From Vulcanimicrobiia bacterium (GTDB lineage Bacteria > Eremiobacterota > Eremiobacteria > Baltobacterales > Baltobacteraceae), in the NCBI GenBank assembly GCA_024281135.1, contig JAMXLG010000133.1:1-20754 (forward strand): a DNA stretch of 20,754 bases, in the 5' to 3' direction. This document shows, one piece after another, positions 1 to 6,403 of this stretch. Below the pieces are notes generated by a model. It saw only the letters and a list, made by a program, of their open reading frames with translations, was not told the DNA's origin and ran no database searches. Both the position numbers and the translations under genes were made by a program. Numbering within the stretch: position 1 is the stretch's first letter; each line of letters opens with the position of its first letter.

Positions 1-468
1 CTCGACGCCGAGGCGGCATCAGAGTGGCGTGAAACGTTGCGCGGCGAGGGCAAGCGCGTCGTTTTTACCAACGGATGTTTCGACGTCTTACACGCGGGAC
101 ACGTGAATTATCTTGCGTGGGCGCGCGCGCAAGGCGACGCGCTCATCGTCGGACTGAACTCGGATGATTCGGTGCGGAAGCTCAAGGGCGAGCGCCGTCC
201 GCTCGTGCCGTTCGAGGACCGTGCGCGCGTGCTTCGTGCACTGCGCAGCGTCGATATCGTCGTGGAGTTCGGTGAACGCACGCCCGAAGTACTGCTCGAC
301 CGGATTCGTCCCGACGTTCACGTGAAAAGCTCGCAATATCGCGAAGACGAATTGCCTGAACGCACCGTCGTGCTGCAGCACGGAGGCGAGGTTCGTTTGG
401 CGCCGCACCTTCCCGGCCACAGCACGACCGACGTCATCGCGCAGATCATCTCTCGCTACGGTTCCTAG
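1..468 (+). CDS. D-glycero-beta-D-manno-heptose 1-phosphate adenylyltransferase (RfaE2 / HldE C-terminal domain), 5' truncated by window edge
   Basis: Transfers AMP from ATP to heptose 1-phosphate, giving ADP-heptose, the sugar donor for the LPS inner core. The nucleotidyltransferase signature GCFDVLHAGH (HxGH-type) and the C-terminal GHSTTDVI are characteristic of RfaE domain II. The frame is open from base 1: codons before the TTG at 37 (LDAEAASEWRETLRGEGK) read as family-like sequence, so 37 is not the true start and the gene begins outside the window. Because the upstream part is missing, I cannot tell a stand-alone RfaE2 from the end of a bifunctional HldE (kinase plus adenylyltransferase). 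It is followed after 8 bp by the LpxB-like gene and opens a run of glycosyltransferases, two of them heptosyltransferase-like, which fits an ADP-heptose supply role. Family assignment is secure; the exact symbol is left open. Confidence 0.9.
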   Translation, partial: LDAEAASEWRETLRGEGKRVVFTNGCFDVLHAGHVNYLAWARAQGDALIVGLNSDDSVRKLKGERRPLVPFEDRARVLRALRSVDIVVEFGERTPEVLLDRIRPDVHVKSSQYREDELPERTVVLQHGGEVRLAPHLPGHSTTDVIAQIISRYGS

Positions 469-476
469 GTGCTTCG

Positions 477-1694
477 GTGCGCATTGCATTTACGGCCAAC
501 GGGCCGGGAGAGATTGCGGGATGGTTCCGTCCGCTCGTGCGCCGGTTGTACGAACGCGACCCCGATCTCGACGTGTATCTCTTTTGCGTTCCGGACGATT
601 ACGCGACCGGGTATGAAGCCGATCTCGCGCACAGGCTTTATCCGAGCGCGCACGTGTTCGATCCAAAAAGCTACCTGCGCTTTGCGCTTGGACGCTCCGT
701 CGAAAACGCTCCTGACAGCGTCGATGCGGTTGTGTATCTCGGCGGCGACTTGATGCACGCGTCGCGCGTGCACGGCCGGCTTGGCGGTAAGGCCGCGAGC
801 TACAAATTTTCGAAGAAGAACTATCGCGAGAAATTCGCGCGTTTCTTCGCGGTCGATGAGAAAAACGTCGAACAATTGCGCGGGTGGCTTACGCCGGACG
901 ACCGCATCGAAGTGGTGGGGAATCTCGCGATCGACGGCGCGATACTCGAAGCGCAGCAGCCGCTCGAACGTGGAGCTCCCGATGACGGAATTCTCGTGAT
1001 GCCGGGATCGCGCAGTTACGAAGTCGAGAACATGATTCCGTTCTTCTTCACGATGGCGCTGCGCATCGTTCGCGAGCGTCCCGATCTGCCGATCGCCTTC
1101 GGGATTTCGCCGTTTACGCCGCTTGCCGACGTCCGGCGCGCGATTGAAACGGGTGGCGATCCACGCGTCTGGGCCCAACGCGGCCGTCTCTTCGAAGAAG
1201 GCGACACGGCGTATCTCACGAGCCTCGACGGCGCCGTACGCTTCCCTATTCTGCGCAATGCGCTTGCAGCGGCGACTCGTTCGCGTCTGGCCGTCACGTT
1301 GCCGGGCACGAAATGTATCGAGCTTGCTGCGCTCGGTGTTCCGATGATCGCCATCACGCCGCTCAATGCGCCGGAGCTGATCACGTTCAACGGGCCGCTG
1401 ACCTACCTCGATCGCATTCCGGTCGTAGGGGCGACGCTCAAACGCGAAGTTGCCGTGCAAGTATCGAAGCGGTTCCGTTTTCACACGCAGCCGAATATCG
1501 ATGCGGGCGAGATGCTAATCGAAGAGTTGCACGGGACGCTCACACCGGGGCGCGTCGCGCGGGTCGCGCTCGAGCGGTACGACGATCGCGCGTGGATCGC
1601 GCGCAGCCACGCACGCTTGAGCGAGCTCTACGCATCCCATGTCGGCGCGGCTGACCGTATGGCCGAATCGCTTCTGGGGCTCGGCGGGTTCTAG
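477..1694 (+). CDS. LpxB-like lipid-A-disaccharide synthase family glycosyltransferase (GT19)
   Basis: Predicted cytoplasmic or membrane-peripheral GT-B glycosyltransferase of 405 aa, a length close to LpxB, which joins UDP-2,3-diacylglucosamine and lipid X. LpxB-like elements are MPGSRSYEVE at about 175-184, equivalent to the LPGSR..E segment, and LPGTKCIELAALGVPM at 275-290, equivalent to the donor-binding SGT..LE.A..G.PM segment. The N-terminal loop reads NGPGEIAGW at residues 8-16, where classical LpxB has a GE(A/T)SGD motif, so the acceptor or reaction may differ. The start is GTG at 477: the protein begins MRIAFTANG there, directly at the first beta strand. It lies 8 bp after the heptose adenylyltransferase and 6 bp before a GT2, in one operon. 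Alternative: a 'lipid-A-disaccharide synthase-related' enzyme not acting on lipid A. Confidence 0.75.
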   Translation: MRIAFTANGPGEIAGWFRPLVRRLYERDPDLDVYLFCVPDDYATGYEADLAHRLYPSAHVFDPKSYLRFALGRSVENAPDSVDAVVYLGGDLMHASRVHGRLGGKAASYKFSKKNYREKFARFFAVDEKNVEQLRGWLTPDDRIEVVGNLAIDGAILEAQQPLERGAPDDGILVMPGSRSYEVENMIPFFFTMALRIVRERPDLPIAFGISPFTPLADVRRAIETGGDPRVWAQRGRLFEEGDTAYLTSLDGAVRFPILRNALAAATRSRLAVTLPGTKCIELAALGVPMIAITPLNAPELITFNGPLTYLDRIPVVGATLKREVAVQVSKRFRFHTQPNIDAGEMLIEELHGTLTPGRVARVALERYDDRAWIARSHARLSELYASHVGAADRMAESLLGLGGF

Positions 1695-1700
1695 GACGAT

Positions 1701-2573
1701 ATGCGTATCTCCGTCGTGATTGCAACCAAAGACCGCGCGTCGTATGTCGAGCGTGCGCTCGCGTCATTCGAAATGCAAGCCGGCGCGCCGGACTTCGAAG
1801 TCATCGTCGTCGACAATGGCTCGAGTGACGACACGAAAGGCATTGTCGAACGGGAAGCTGCGAGCGTGAGTTTCCCAATTACGTACGTCTATGAAGGCGA
1901 ACCCAATCGCGGAAAAGCTCGTAATCGCGGAATCGAACGCGCGAACGGGTATCTCGTGTTGTTCTGCGACGACGACGTTGTCGCTCCGCCCGGCTACCTC
2001 GCGGCGCACGACGCGGCGCATACGACGAGCAATCTCGTTGTGAATGGCCCGATCATAAACGTTGCGTCGTATGAAGAGCATCCGAAACCCACCTTTGCAA
2101 ATTACTCGCGCGCGTTCTTGTGCACGTGCAACGTTTCGATTCCCAAGCATTCGTTGGACGCCGTCTCCGGATTCGATGAGGCGTTCCATTTGTACGGATG
2201 GGAAGACACGGAACTCGGCGTGCGGCTGCGCGAGGCCGGGATGCGATGGAAGTTCGCGTGGGGTGCGTACATTTGGCACATCAAGCCGCCGGATGAAAAC
2301 ACGCTTGAAGTCGAGACGCGCAAGACGATGGAGAAGGCTCGCATGGCCTGCAAATTCGTCGAAAAGCAGCCGTCCCAGCGCGTGCGCATGGCCACCGGCG
2401 CCTATCCAGTGAACTTGATGCGCGGAAAATTGTTGTTTCCCGATCGGTTGCTCGCGCTCTATGCGGGTGTTGCGACGAGTGAAAACGCGCCGCCGTTTCT
2501 TCGTGCGCTTGCGCGCTCGCGATTCTTGGACGGCATGTACGTGCGCGAGCTCTCGAGGACGCTTCACGAGTGA
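1701..2573 (+). CDS. Family 2 glycosyltransferase (GT-A fold) with Glyco_transf_7C-type C-terminal motif
   Basis: A 290-aa GT2 enzyme that would add one sugar from a nucleotide-sugar donor to a growing surface glycan. It starts MRISVVIATKDR, the typical first strand. It has VVDNGSSDDT at 36-45, the DDD metal/nucleotide-binding triad at 90-92, and YGWEDTELGVRL at 165-176, the acceptor-side motif of the galactosyltransferase C-terminal domain. No membrane segment is evident, so a soluble or peripheral inner-leaflet enzyme is inferred. The start is ATG at 1701 with AGGA a few bases upstream. Its stop overlaps the GTG start of the next gene by 4 bp (GTGA), implying coupled translation. Sugar and linkage specificity cannot be read from the sequence. 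Confidence 0.85.
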   Translation: MRISVVIATKDRASYVERALASFEMQAGAPDFEVIVVDNGSSDDTKGIVEREAASVSFPITYVYEGEPNRGKARNRGIERANGYLVLFCDDDVVAPPGYLAAHDAAHTTSNLVVNGPIINVASYEEHPKPTFANYSRAFLCTCNVSIPKHSLDAVSGFDEAFHLYGWEDTELGVRLREAGMRWKFAWGAYIWHIKPPDENTLEVETRKTMEKARMACKFVEKQPSQRVRMATGAYPVNLMRGKLLFPDRLLALYAGVATSENAPPFLRALARSRFLDGMYVRELSRTLHE

Positions 2574-3583
2574 CAGCTCGCGCGCTGCTGTATTGCGCGG
2601 GCGGTGGTATCGGTGATTCGCTCGTAGCAAGCGTTGTTGCGCGAGCTCTACGCGAACGTTTCTCAACGGTCGACGCGTTGACACTGCCCGGACATCGCGG
2701 CACGCTCGAACGGGTGCCGGATCTCGATGATGTGCTCGTCGACGACGGTGGTGACGAAGGGCAGCTTGCAGCAGCGCTGCGCGAACGCCGCTACGATGCG
2801 TGCGTTGTAACGTGGGCAACGCCGCGTACGGCGCGCGTTCCGCAGTTAGCGCGCATTCCGGTGCGCGTCGGACAAGCGCGGCGGTTGTATTCGGGCCGCT
2901 TCACCGATCGGGTTGTCGTTCGAAGCGAACTCGGCGACGTCACGAGTTCGTGGGCGGATATCTTGCTCGACTACGCTCGCGCAATCGGCTGCGACACCCT
3001 CGATACGCATCCACGGTTTGTGCCGACAGAAGCCGATATCGCGGACGCCGGCCAGTTCCGCGAAACGCTGCGTCTGTCGCGCGGCGAATACATTATTTTG
3101 CATCCTACGAACGCGATCGCATCCAGGCGCGGAATTTGGCCGACACAGGGTTGGGCAACGCTCGCGCGTGCCTTGTATGAGAAGTTCGGTGTGCCTGTGT
3201 TGCTTACGGGGGCCGATAGCGAAAAGTCGATTAACGAGGCGATCCTTCGACAAGCTCAGGATGACACGGGGATCGTTGATATTGCCGGTCGGGTTGGGAT
3301 TGGCGGGTTTGGAGCGTTAGTGCAGCAAGCGCGCGGGTTCGTTGGGATTACCACGGGGACGATGCACGTTGCGGCGGCGGTCGGCGCACCGACCGTTGGG
3401 ATCTTTCCGTTTCAGTCGGATTTTCCGGACCGTTGGGGACCGCTTGGCGAACGTACGGCGACCGTTCGGCCGACGTTTCCTTGTCACGGCGGGGACACGA
3501 AAGAAGACTGCCGCGATTACGCTTGCATCGCGAATCTAGACGTGAACCGCATCGTCGCAGCCGCGGGGGAGTTGATCGAGTAA
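2570..3583 (+). CDS. Family 9 glycosyltransferase (ADP-heptose:LPS heptosyltransferase-like), carrying a repeat-encoded peptide insert
   Basis: A 337-aa GT-B enzyme of the WaaF/WaaC (GT9) family. Visible marks are the N-terminal GGGIGDSLVAS loop (residues 11-21), the ILHPTNAIASRRGIWP segment in the second domain (176-191), and GITTGTMHVAAAVGAP (259-274), equivalent to the D/TxG.MH.AAA donor-binding motif. Four Cys-containing segments occur at the C-terminus (CHGG, DCRDYAC), as in some family members. Residues 226-232 (LRQAQDD) are encoded by a short dispersed-repeat copy (3244-3265). They fall in the linker before the IVDIAGR strand, where an insertion would be tolerated. GTG start at 2570, overlapping the previous stop by 4 bp. 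It probably adds heptose or a related sugar in the core region; the exact position is unknown. Confidence 0.85.
   Translation: MTARALLYCAGGGIGDSLVASVVARALRERFSTVDALTLPGHRGTLERVPDLDDVLVDDGGDEGQLAAALRERRYDACVVTWATPRTARVPQLARIPVRVGQARRLYSGRFTDRVVVRSELGDVTSSWADILLDYARAIGCDTLDTHPRFVPTEADIADAGQFRETLRLSRGEYIILHPTNAIASRRGIWPTQGWATLARALYEKFGVPVLLTGADSEKSINEAILRQAQDDTGIVDIAGRVGIGGFGALVQQARGFVGITTGTMHVAAAVGAPTVGIFPFQSDFPDRWGPLGERTATVRPTFPCHGGDTKEDCRDYACIANLDVNRIVAAAGELIE
3244..3265 (+). repeat. Copy 1 of a short dispersed repeat inside a glycosyltransferase gene
   Basis: CCTTCGACAAGCTCAGG followed by ATGAC. The first 17 bases match the copy at 6361-6377 with a single difference (A/G at the tenth base). 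Read in the host frame it gives Leu-Arg-Gln-Ala-Gln-Asp-Asp. From general knowledge, this sequence resembles a short repeat seen dispersed in many environmental bacterial genomes, usually between genes. Here it is inside a coding region without breaking it. Confidence 0.6.
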
Positions 3584-3607
3584 CATCGGTCGAACCCGGC
3601 TCCTGCC

Positions 3608-4504
3608 ATGCGCGCGACGATCCAGCTGTGTACGTATAACCGGCCCCATCTCTTGGAACGGGTGCTCGATGCTTGCTTCGAGCAAACAGTGCCTGCTGAT
3701 TCGTATGAAGTCGTGCTCGTCAACGACGGGTCGACCGATTCGACGCCTGAGGTGATCGCACGCGCGCAAACGCGCGCATCGTGCCGCTTCGTTGTCGTCA
3801 ATCAGCAAAACTCCGGTCTTGCGAAAGGGCGCAACGCCGGGATCGCGCGCGCGAGCGGGGAGCGCATCATCTTTATCGACGACGACGTGCTGCCGCTGCC
3901 GAATTTCGTTGAGGAGCATTTGCGTTCGCATGACGCGCATCCGAAAGCGATCGTGCGCGGCGGCGCGATCAACGTCGAAAGCTTCGACGATCTTCCGCCG
4001 CCGGTGTGGAAACTGCACAACTACAGTGGCAATTACTTTTGGACCACCAACGTCTCCGTGCCGCTTGTTACGATTCGCGCCGTCGGCGGCTTCAATGACT
4101 CGTTTTCCGAGTATGGTTGGGAAGATATCGACGTGGGACTGCGTCTGCGCTTCGGCGGCGTGAAGGCCGTCTTCAATCCGAAGGCGCTCGTGTATCATTG
4201 GAAGCCGCGTCCGCGGACGGCCGATGTTGCGAAGCTGATTCGTCAAGCGCGCGCGCAGGCGCGAACCGCCGTGCAATTGGCTGCACTGCATCCGCACTGG
4301 CGCACGTATCTTGCTACAGGAAATAATCCGGTGCAGCGCGGTTTAAACAAGTGGATTCGCGGCATCGAAAAAGCACGCGGATTTCATGCCGAAACGGGCG
4401 ACCCGTCCGAGGACCGCGCGTTGGACAACCGCGAGCTTCGGGCAGCGCGCCGGCTTGCGCGTGACGCGTACTACGAAGAGTTGGAAGACACGCTCCGACG
4501 TTGA
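3608..4504 (+). CDS. Family 2 glycosyltransferase (GT-A fold), paralog of the GT2 at 1701
   Basis: A 298-aa GT2 with the same architecture as its two neighbours. It has an N-terminal strand MRATIQLCTYNRP, LVNDGSTDSTPEV (37-49), an intact DDD triad at 91-93 and YGWEDIDVGLRL at 169-180. No transmembrane segment is evident. The start is ATG at 3608, 24 bp after the preceding GT9 stop, the largest gap inside the glycan operon, with no clear Shine-Dalgarno. Its stop overlaps the TTG start of the next GT9 by 4 bp. Similarity to the gene at 1701 suggests duplication within the cluster; donor and acceptor are unknown. Confidence 0.85.
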   Translation: MRATIQLCTYNRPHLLERVLDACFEQTVPADSYEVVLVNDGSTDSTPEVIARAQTRASCRFVVVNQQNSGLAKGRNAGIARASGERIIFIDDDVLPLPNFVEEHLRSHDAHPKAIVRGGAINVESFDDLPPPVWKLHNYSGNYFWTTNVSVPLVTIRAVGGFNDSFSEYGWEDIDVGLRLRFGGVKAVFNPKALVYHWKPRPRTADVAKLIRQARAQARTAVQLAALHPHWRTYLATGNNPVQRGLNKWIRGIEKARGFHAETGDPSEDRALDNRELRAARRLARDAYYEELEDTLRR

Positions 4505-5490
4505 AGGTTCTTCTTTCGCGCACGGATCGCATCGGCGACCTGATCCTCTCCACGCCGGCGATCGCAACGGTGCGCGCGTCGTTTCCCGGCGCGCACGTCA
4601 CGATGGTTACGAGTCCTTACAATCGCGTGGTGATGGAGCGCAACACGGACGTCGACGAACTCGTCGATCTTCCGCGTGAGATCAAAGCGCGTCCGTTCGG
4701 CGCAGCCTTTCACGACTACGACGTCGCGATCGCTCTTGCCCCGCGCAGCATCGATCTGCAGATCGTAGGTGCAACGCGAGCGCGGATTCGCGCCGGGTAC
4801 ACCTATCAACGCCGCTGGATCGCGCGGCTCACGGCGCGCCTCTATCTCAACCGGATAATGGTGAGCGTCGCTGATCCCGAGTTGTGCGAGCGCAATCCCA
4901 GGCTAGTCGTTCCTCACGAAGTGGACCAGTTGCTGGAGCTCGTCGCGCTCTCCGGTGCAAACGAACGGCGTTCCGATCTGCGGCTCGACGTGCGCGACAG
5001 CGATCGTATCGCAATCGCGCATCTGCCGGAGAACCCGCTCGTCCTTCACCTCGGCGCGCGCTGGTTCACAACCGGAAGCACGGCCGAGAGCACGCTTGCA
5101 CTTGCCGAGGAGTTGCGCGAACGATTCGGTCCGCTCGTGATCTCCGCTCCCGAAGAGTCCGAAGTGTACGCACAAGCGTTCGAAGCGCGCGGGTTCACCG
5201 TCGCGCATAGTTTGCCGTTCTACGCGTGGGCGGCGTTGTTCGAGCGCGCGCGCTGCGTTGTGACGGTCGACACCGGTGCGACTCATGTCGCAAGCGCGAT
5301 GCGCAGGCCCACGCTAGTCGCTTTCGAACATCGCTACTTCCGGTTGAACTCGCAAGAATGGGCGCCGTACCGCGTACCCAGCGTGCTGGTTCGCAAGCCG
5401 GAGTTCGCCGATGAGACGTCGCTTACGCACTTCCGCGCAAGAATCGTTCACGGCGTCGAACGACTGACCGCAACCACGACCAATGCCTGA
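4501..5490 (+). CDS. Family 9 glycosyltransferase (ADP-heptose:LPS heptosyltransferase-like), TTG start
   Basis: A 329-aa GT9 protein. The N-terminus KVLLSRTDRIGDLILSTPA is a very typical family start, which supports the rare TTG at 4501 as the true initiator; it forms a TTGA overlap with the preceding stop. The second domain has LVLHLGARWF (about 180-190) and the donor-site motif VDTGATHVASAMRRP, equivalent to D.G..H.A.A...P. It differs clearly from the GT9 at 2570: no repeat insert and no C-terminal cysteine cluster. The two probably act at different steps. The last 8 bp overlap the ATG of the next GT2 (ATGCCTGA). Confidence 0.85.
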   Translation: MKVLLSRTDRIGDLILSTPAIATVRASFPGAHVTMVTSPYNRVVMERNTDVDELVDLPREIKARPFGAAFHDYDVAIALAPRSIDLQIVGATRARIRAGYTYQRRWIARLTARLYLNRIMVSVADPELCERNPRLVVPHEVDQLLELVALSGANERRSDLRLDVRDSDRIAIAHLPENPLVLHLGARWFTTGSTAESTLALAEELRERFGPLVISAPEESEVYAQAFEARGFTVAHSLPFYAWAALFERARCVVTVDTGATHVASAMRRPTLVAFEHRYFRLNSQEWAPYRVPSVLVRKPEFADETSLTHFRARIVHGVERLTATTTNA

Positions 5491-6403
5491 CATATCCGTC
5501 GTCGTTCCGACCTACAACCGGTTGGACACGCTCGCACACGTTATTCCCACGCTGCTCGCACAAGATTTGCCGGCGGCGCAGTTCGAAGTGCTCGTGTGCG
5601 ACTCGACTTCGACAGACGGCACAGCGGAATATCTCGCTCAGGTGCACTCCGAGCATCCGAACATTCGCCATCTGCCCGGCGCATACAGCGGACGCGCTAT
5701 GGCGCGCAACGCCGGAATTGACGCGGCGCAAGGCGAGGTGGTGCTCTTCAACGATTCGGATATTCTGGCGTCAGCGGATCTGCTCTCCCGCCATCTGCGC
5801 CACCATCGAGAGCGCAAAGATATTGCGGTTGTCGGCTTGGAAGTGCAAGTCAAAGACCTCGACGACTATGCGTTCAAACGGGATCATCCCGAAGCGCGCG
5901 GCTCTTTGCACAAACCGACGCGTAAAACGCTGCCCTGGCTGTATTTCTTGACCGGAAACGCGTCAGCGCGCCGTGACGATCTGCTGCGGGTTGGAAAGTT
6001 CGACGAAGACTTTACGGGATACGGGCACGAGGACTTAGAGCTCGGGTATCGCCTGCAGCGCGCCGGCATCACGATTCTCTACGACCCCAATGCGGTCAAC
6101 TATCATTGCCAAGACGTGCCGCACGACGACCAAAAAGAGAAGATGAAACTTGCAGGACGTTCGACCGTGCGCTTCTATCGCAAACACCCCGATTTTGCAG
6201 TGCAGCTCAACTTGGGCATGACGCCCGTCTCACTCGGGCTGCACTCGATGCTGACGAATATGCCCGCGCTGCTCGGATTTTTCGATGCGCGCGCCGCGAA
6301 ATCGAAGTTCGCTCGCGATCTCGTGCAACAGTATTACTACGTTTCCGGAATCAAAGCTGCCCTTCGACAGGCTCAGGGCATGCCCCTGAAGGAGAAGACG
6401 TGA
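5483..6403 (+). CDS. Family 2 glycosyltransferase (GT-A fold) with a repeat-encoded C-terminal tail
   Basis: A 306-aa GT2. It starts MPDISVVVPTYNR and has VLVCDSTSTDGTAEY (36-50), and FNDSD at 89-93 where the usual DDD/DxD triad sits; D91 and D93 keep the DxD pattern. YGHEDLELGYRL is at 180-191. The C-terminal tail from residue 294 (LRQAQGMPLKEKT) comes from a copy of the same short repeat found in the GT9 at 2570, plus a hairpin. The natural protein probably ended near here, and the repeat supplies the last residues and part of the aspS leader. The GTG of aspS overlaps its stop by 4 bp. It is the last glycan gene of the operon. Confidence 0.85.
   Translation: MPDISVVVPTYNRLDTLAHVIPTLLAQDLPAAQFEVLVCDSTSTDGTAEYLAQVHSEHPNIRHLPGAYSGRAMARNAGIDAAQGEVVLFNDSDILASADLLSRHLRHHRERKDIAVVGLEVQVKDLDDYAFKRDHPEARGSLHKPTRKTLPWLYFLTGNASARRDDLLRVGKFDEDFTGYGHEDLELGYRLQRAGITILYDPNAVNYHCQDVPHDDQKEKMKLAGRSTVRFYRKHPDFAVQLNLGMTPVSLGLHSMLTNMPALLGFFDARAAKSKFARDLVQQYYYVSGIKAALRQAQGMPLKEKT
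6361..6377 (+). repeat. Copy 2 of the short dispersed repeat, at the 3' end of a GT2 gene
   Basis: CCTTCGACAGGCTCAGG, differing at one base from positions 3244-3260. It is read in the same phase as copy 1 and again encodes Leu-Arg-Gln-Ala-Gln. It sits 23 bp before the aspS start codon, and its last five bases form the left arm of the hairpin at 6373-6389. Confidence 0.6.
6373..6394 (+). promoter_or_regulatory. Hairpin abutting the aspS Shine-Dalgarno sequence
   Basis: TCAGGG (6373-6378), loop CATGC, CCCTGA (6384-6389): a perfect 6-bp stem. The Shine-Dalgarno AAGGAG occupies 6389-6394 and shares one base with the stem; the GTG start is at 6400, 5 nt further on. Seen directly: the stem and the strong Shine-Dalgarno. 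Inferred: the stem could modulate ribosome access to aspS or protect an mRNA end. It is also part of the coding sequence of the upstream GT2. Confidence 0.45.

Noticed and set aside
465..2819. Long minus-strand open frames (465-1484, 1764-2819) opposite the glycosyltransferase genes
   Set aside because: They are rich in Arg/His with no recognisable domain and lie exactly opposite well-supported genes; such frames are common in GC-rich coding DNA.
6106..6399. A 98-codon N-terminal extension of AspRS
   Set aside because: The extension lies inside the upstream GT2, looks like out-of-frame sequence, and the GTG at 6400 has a strong Shine-Dalgarno and the right family N-terminus.
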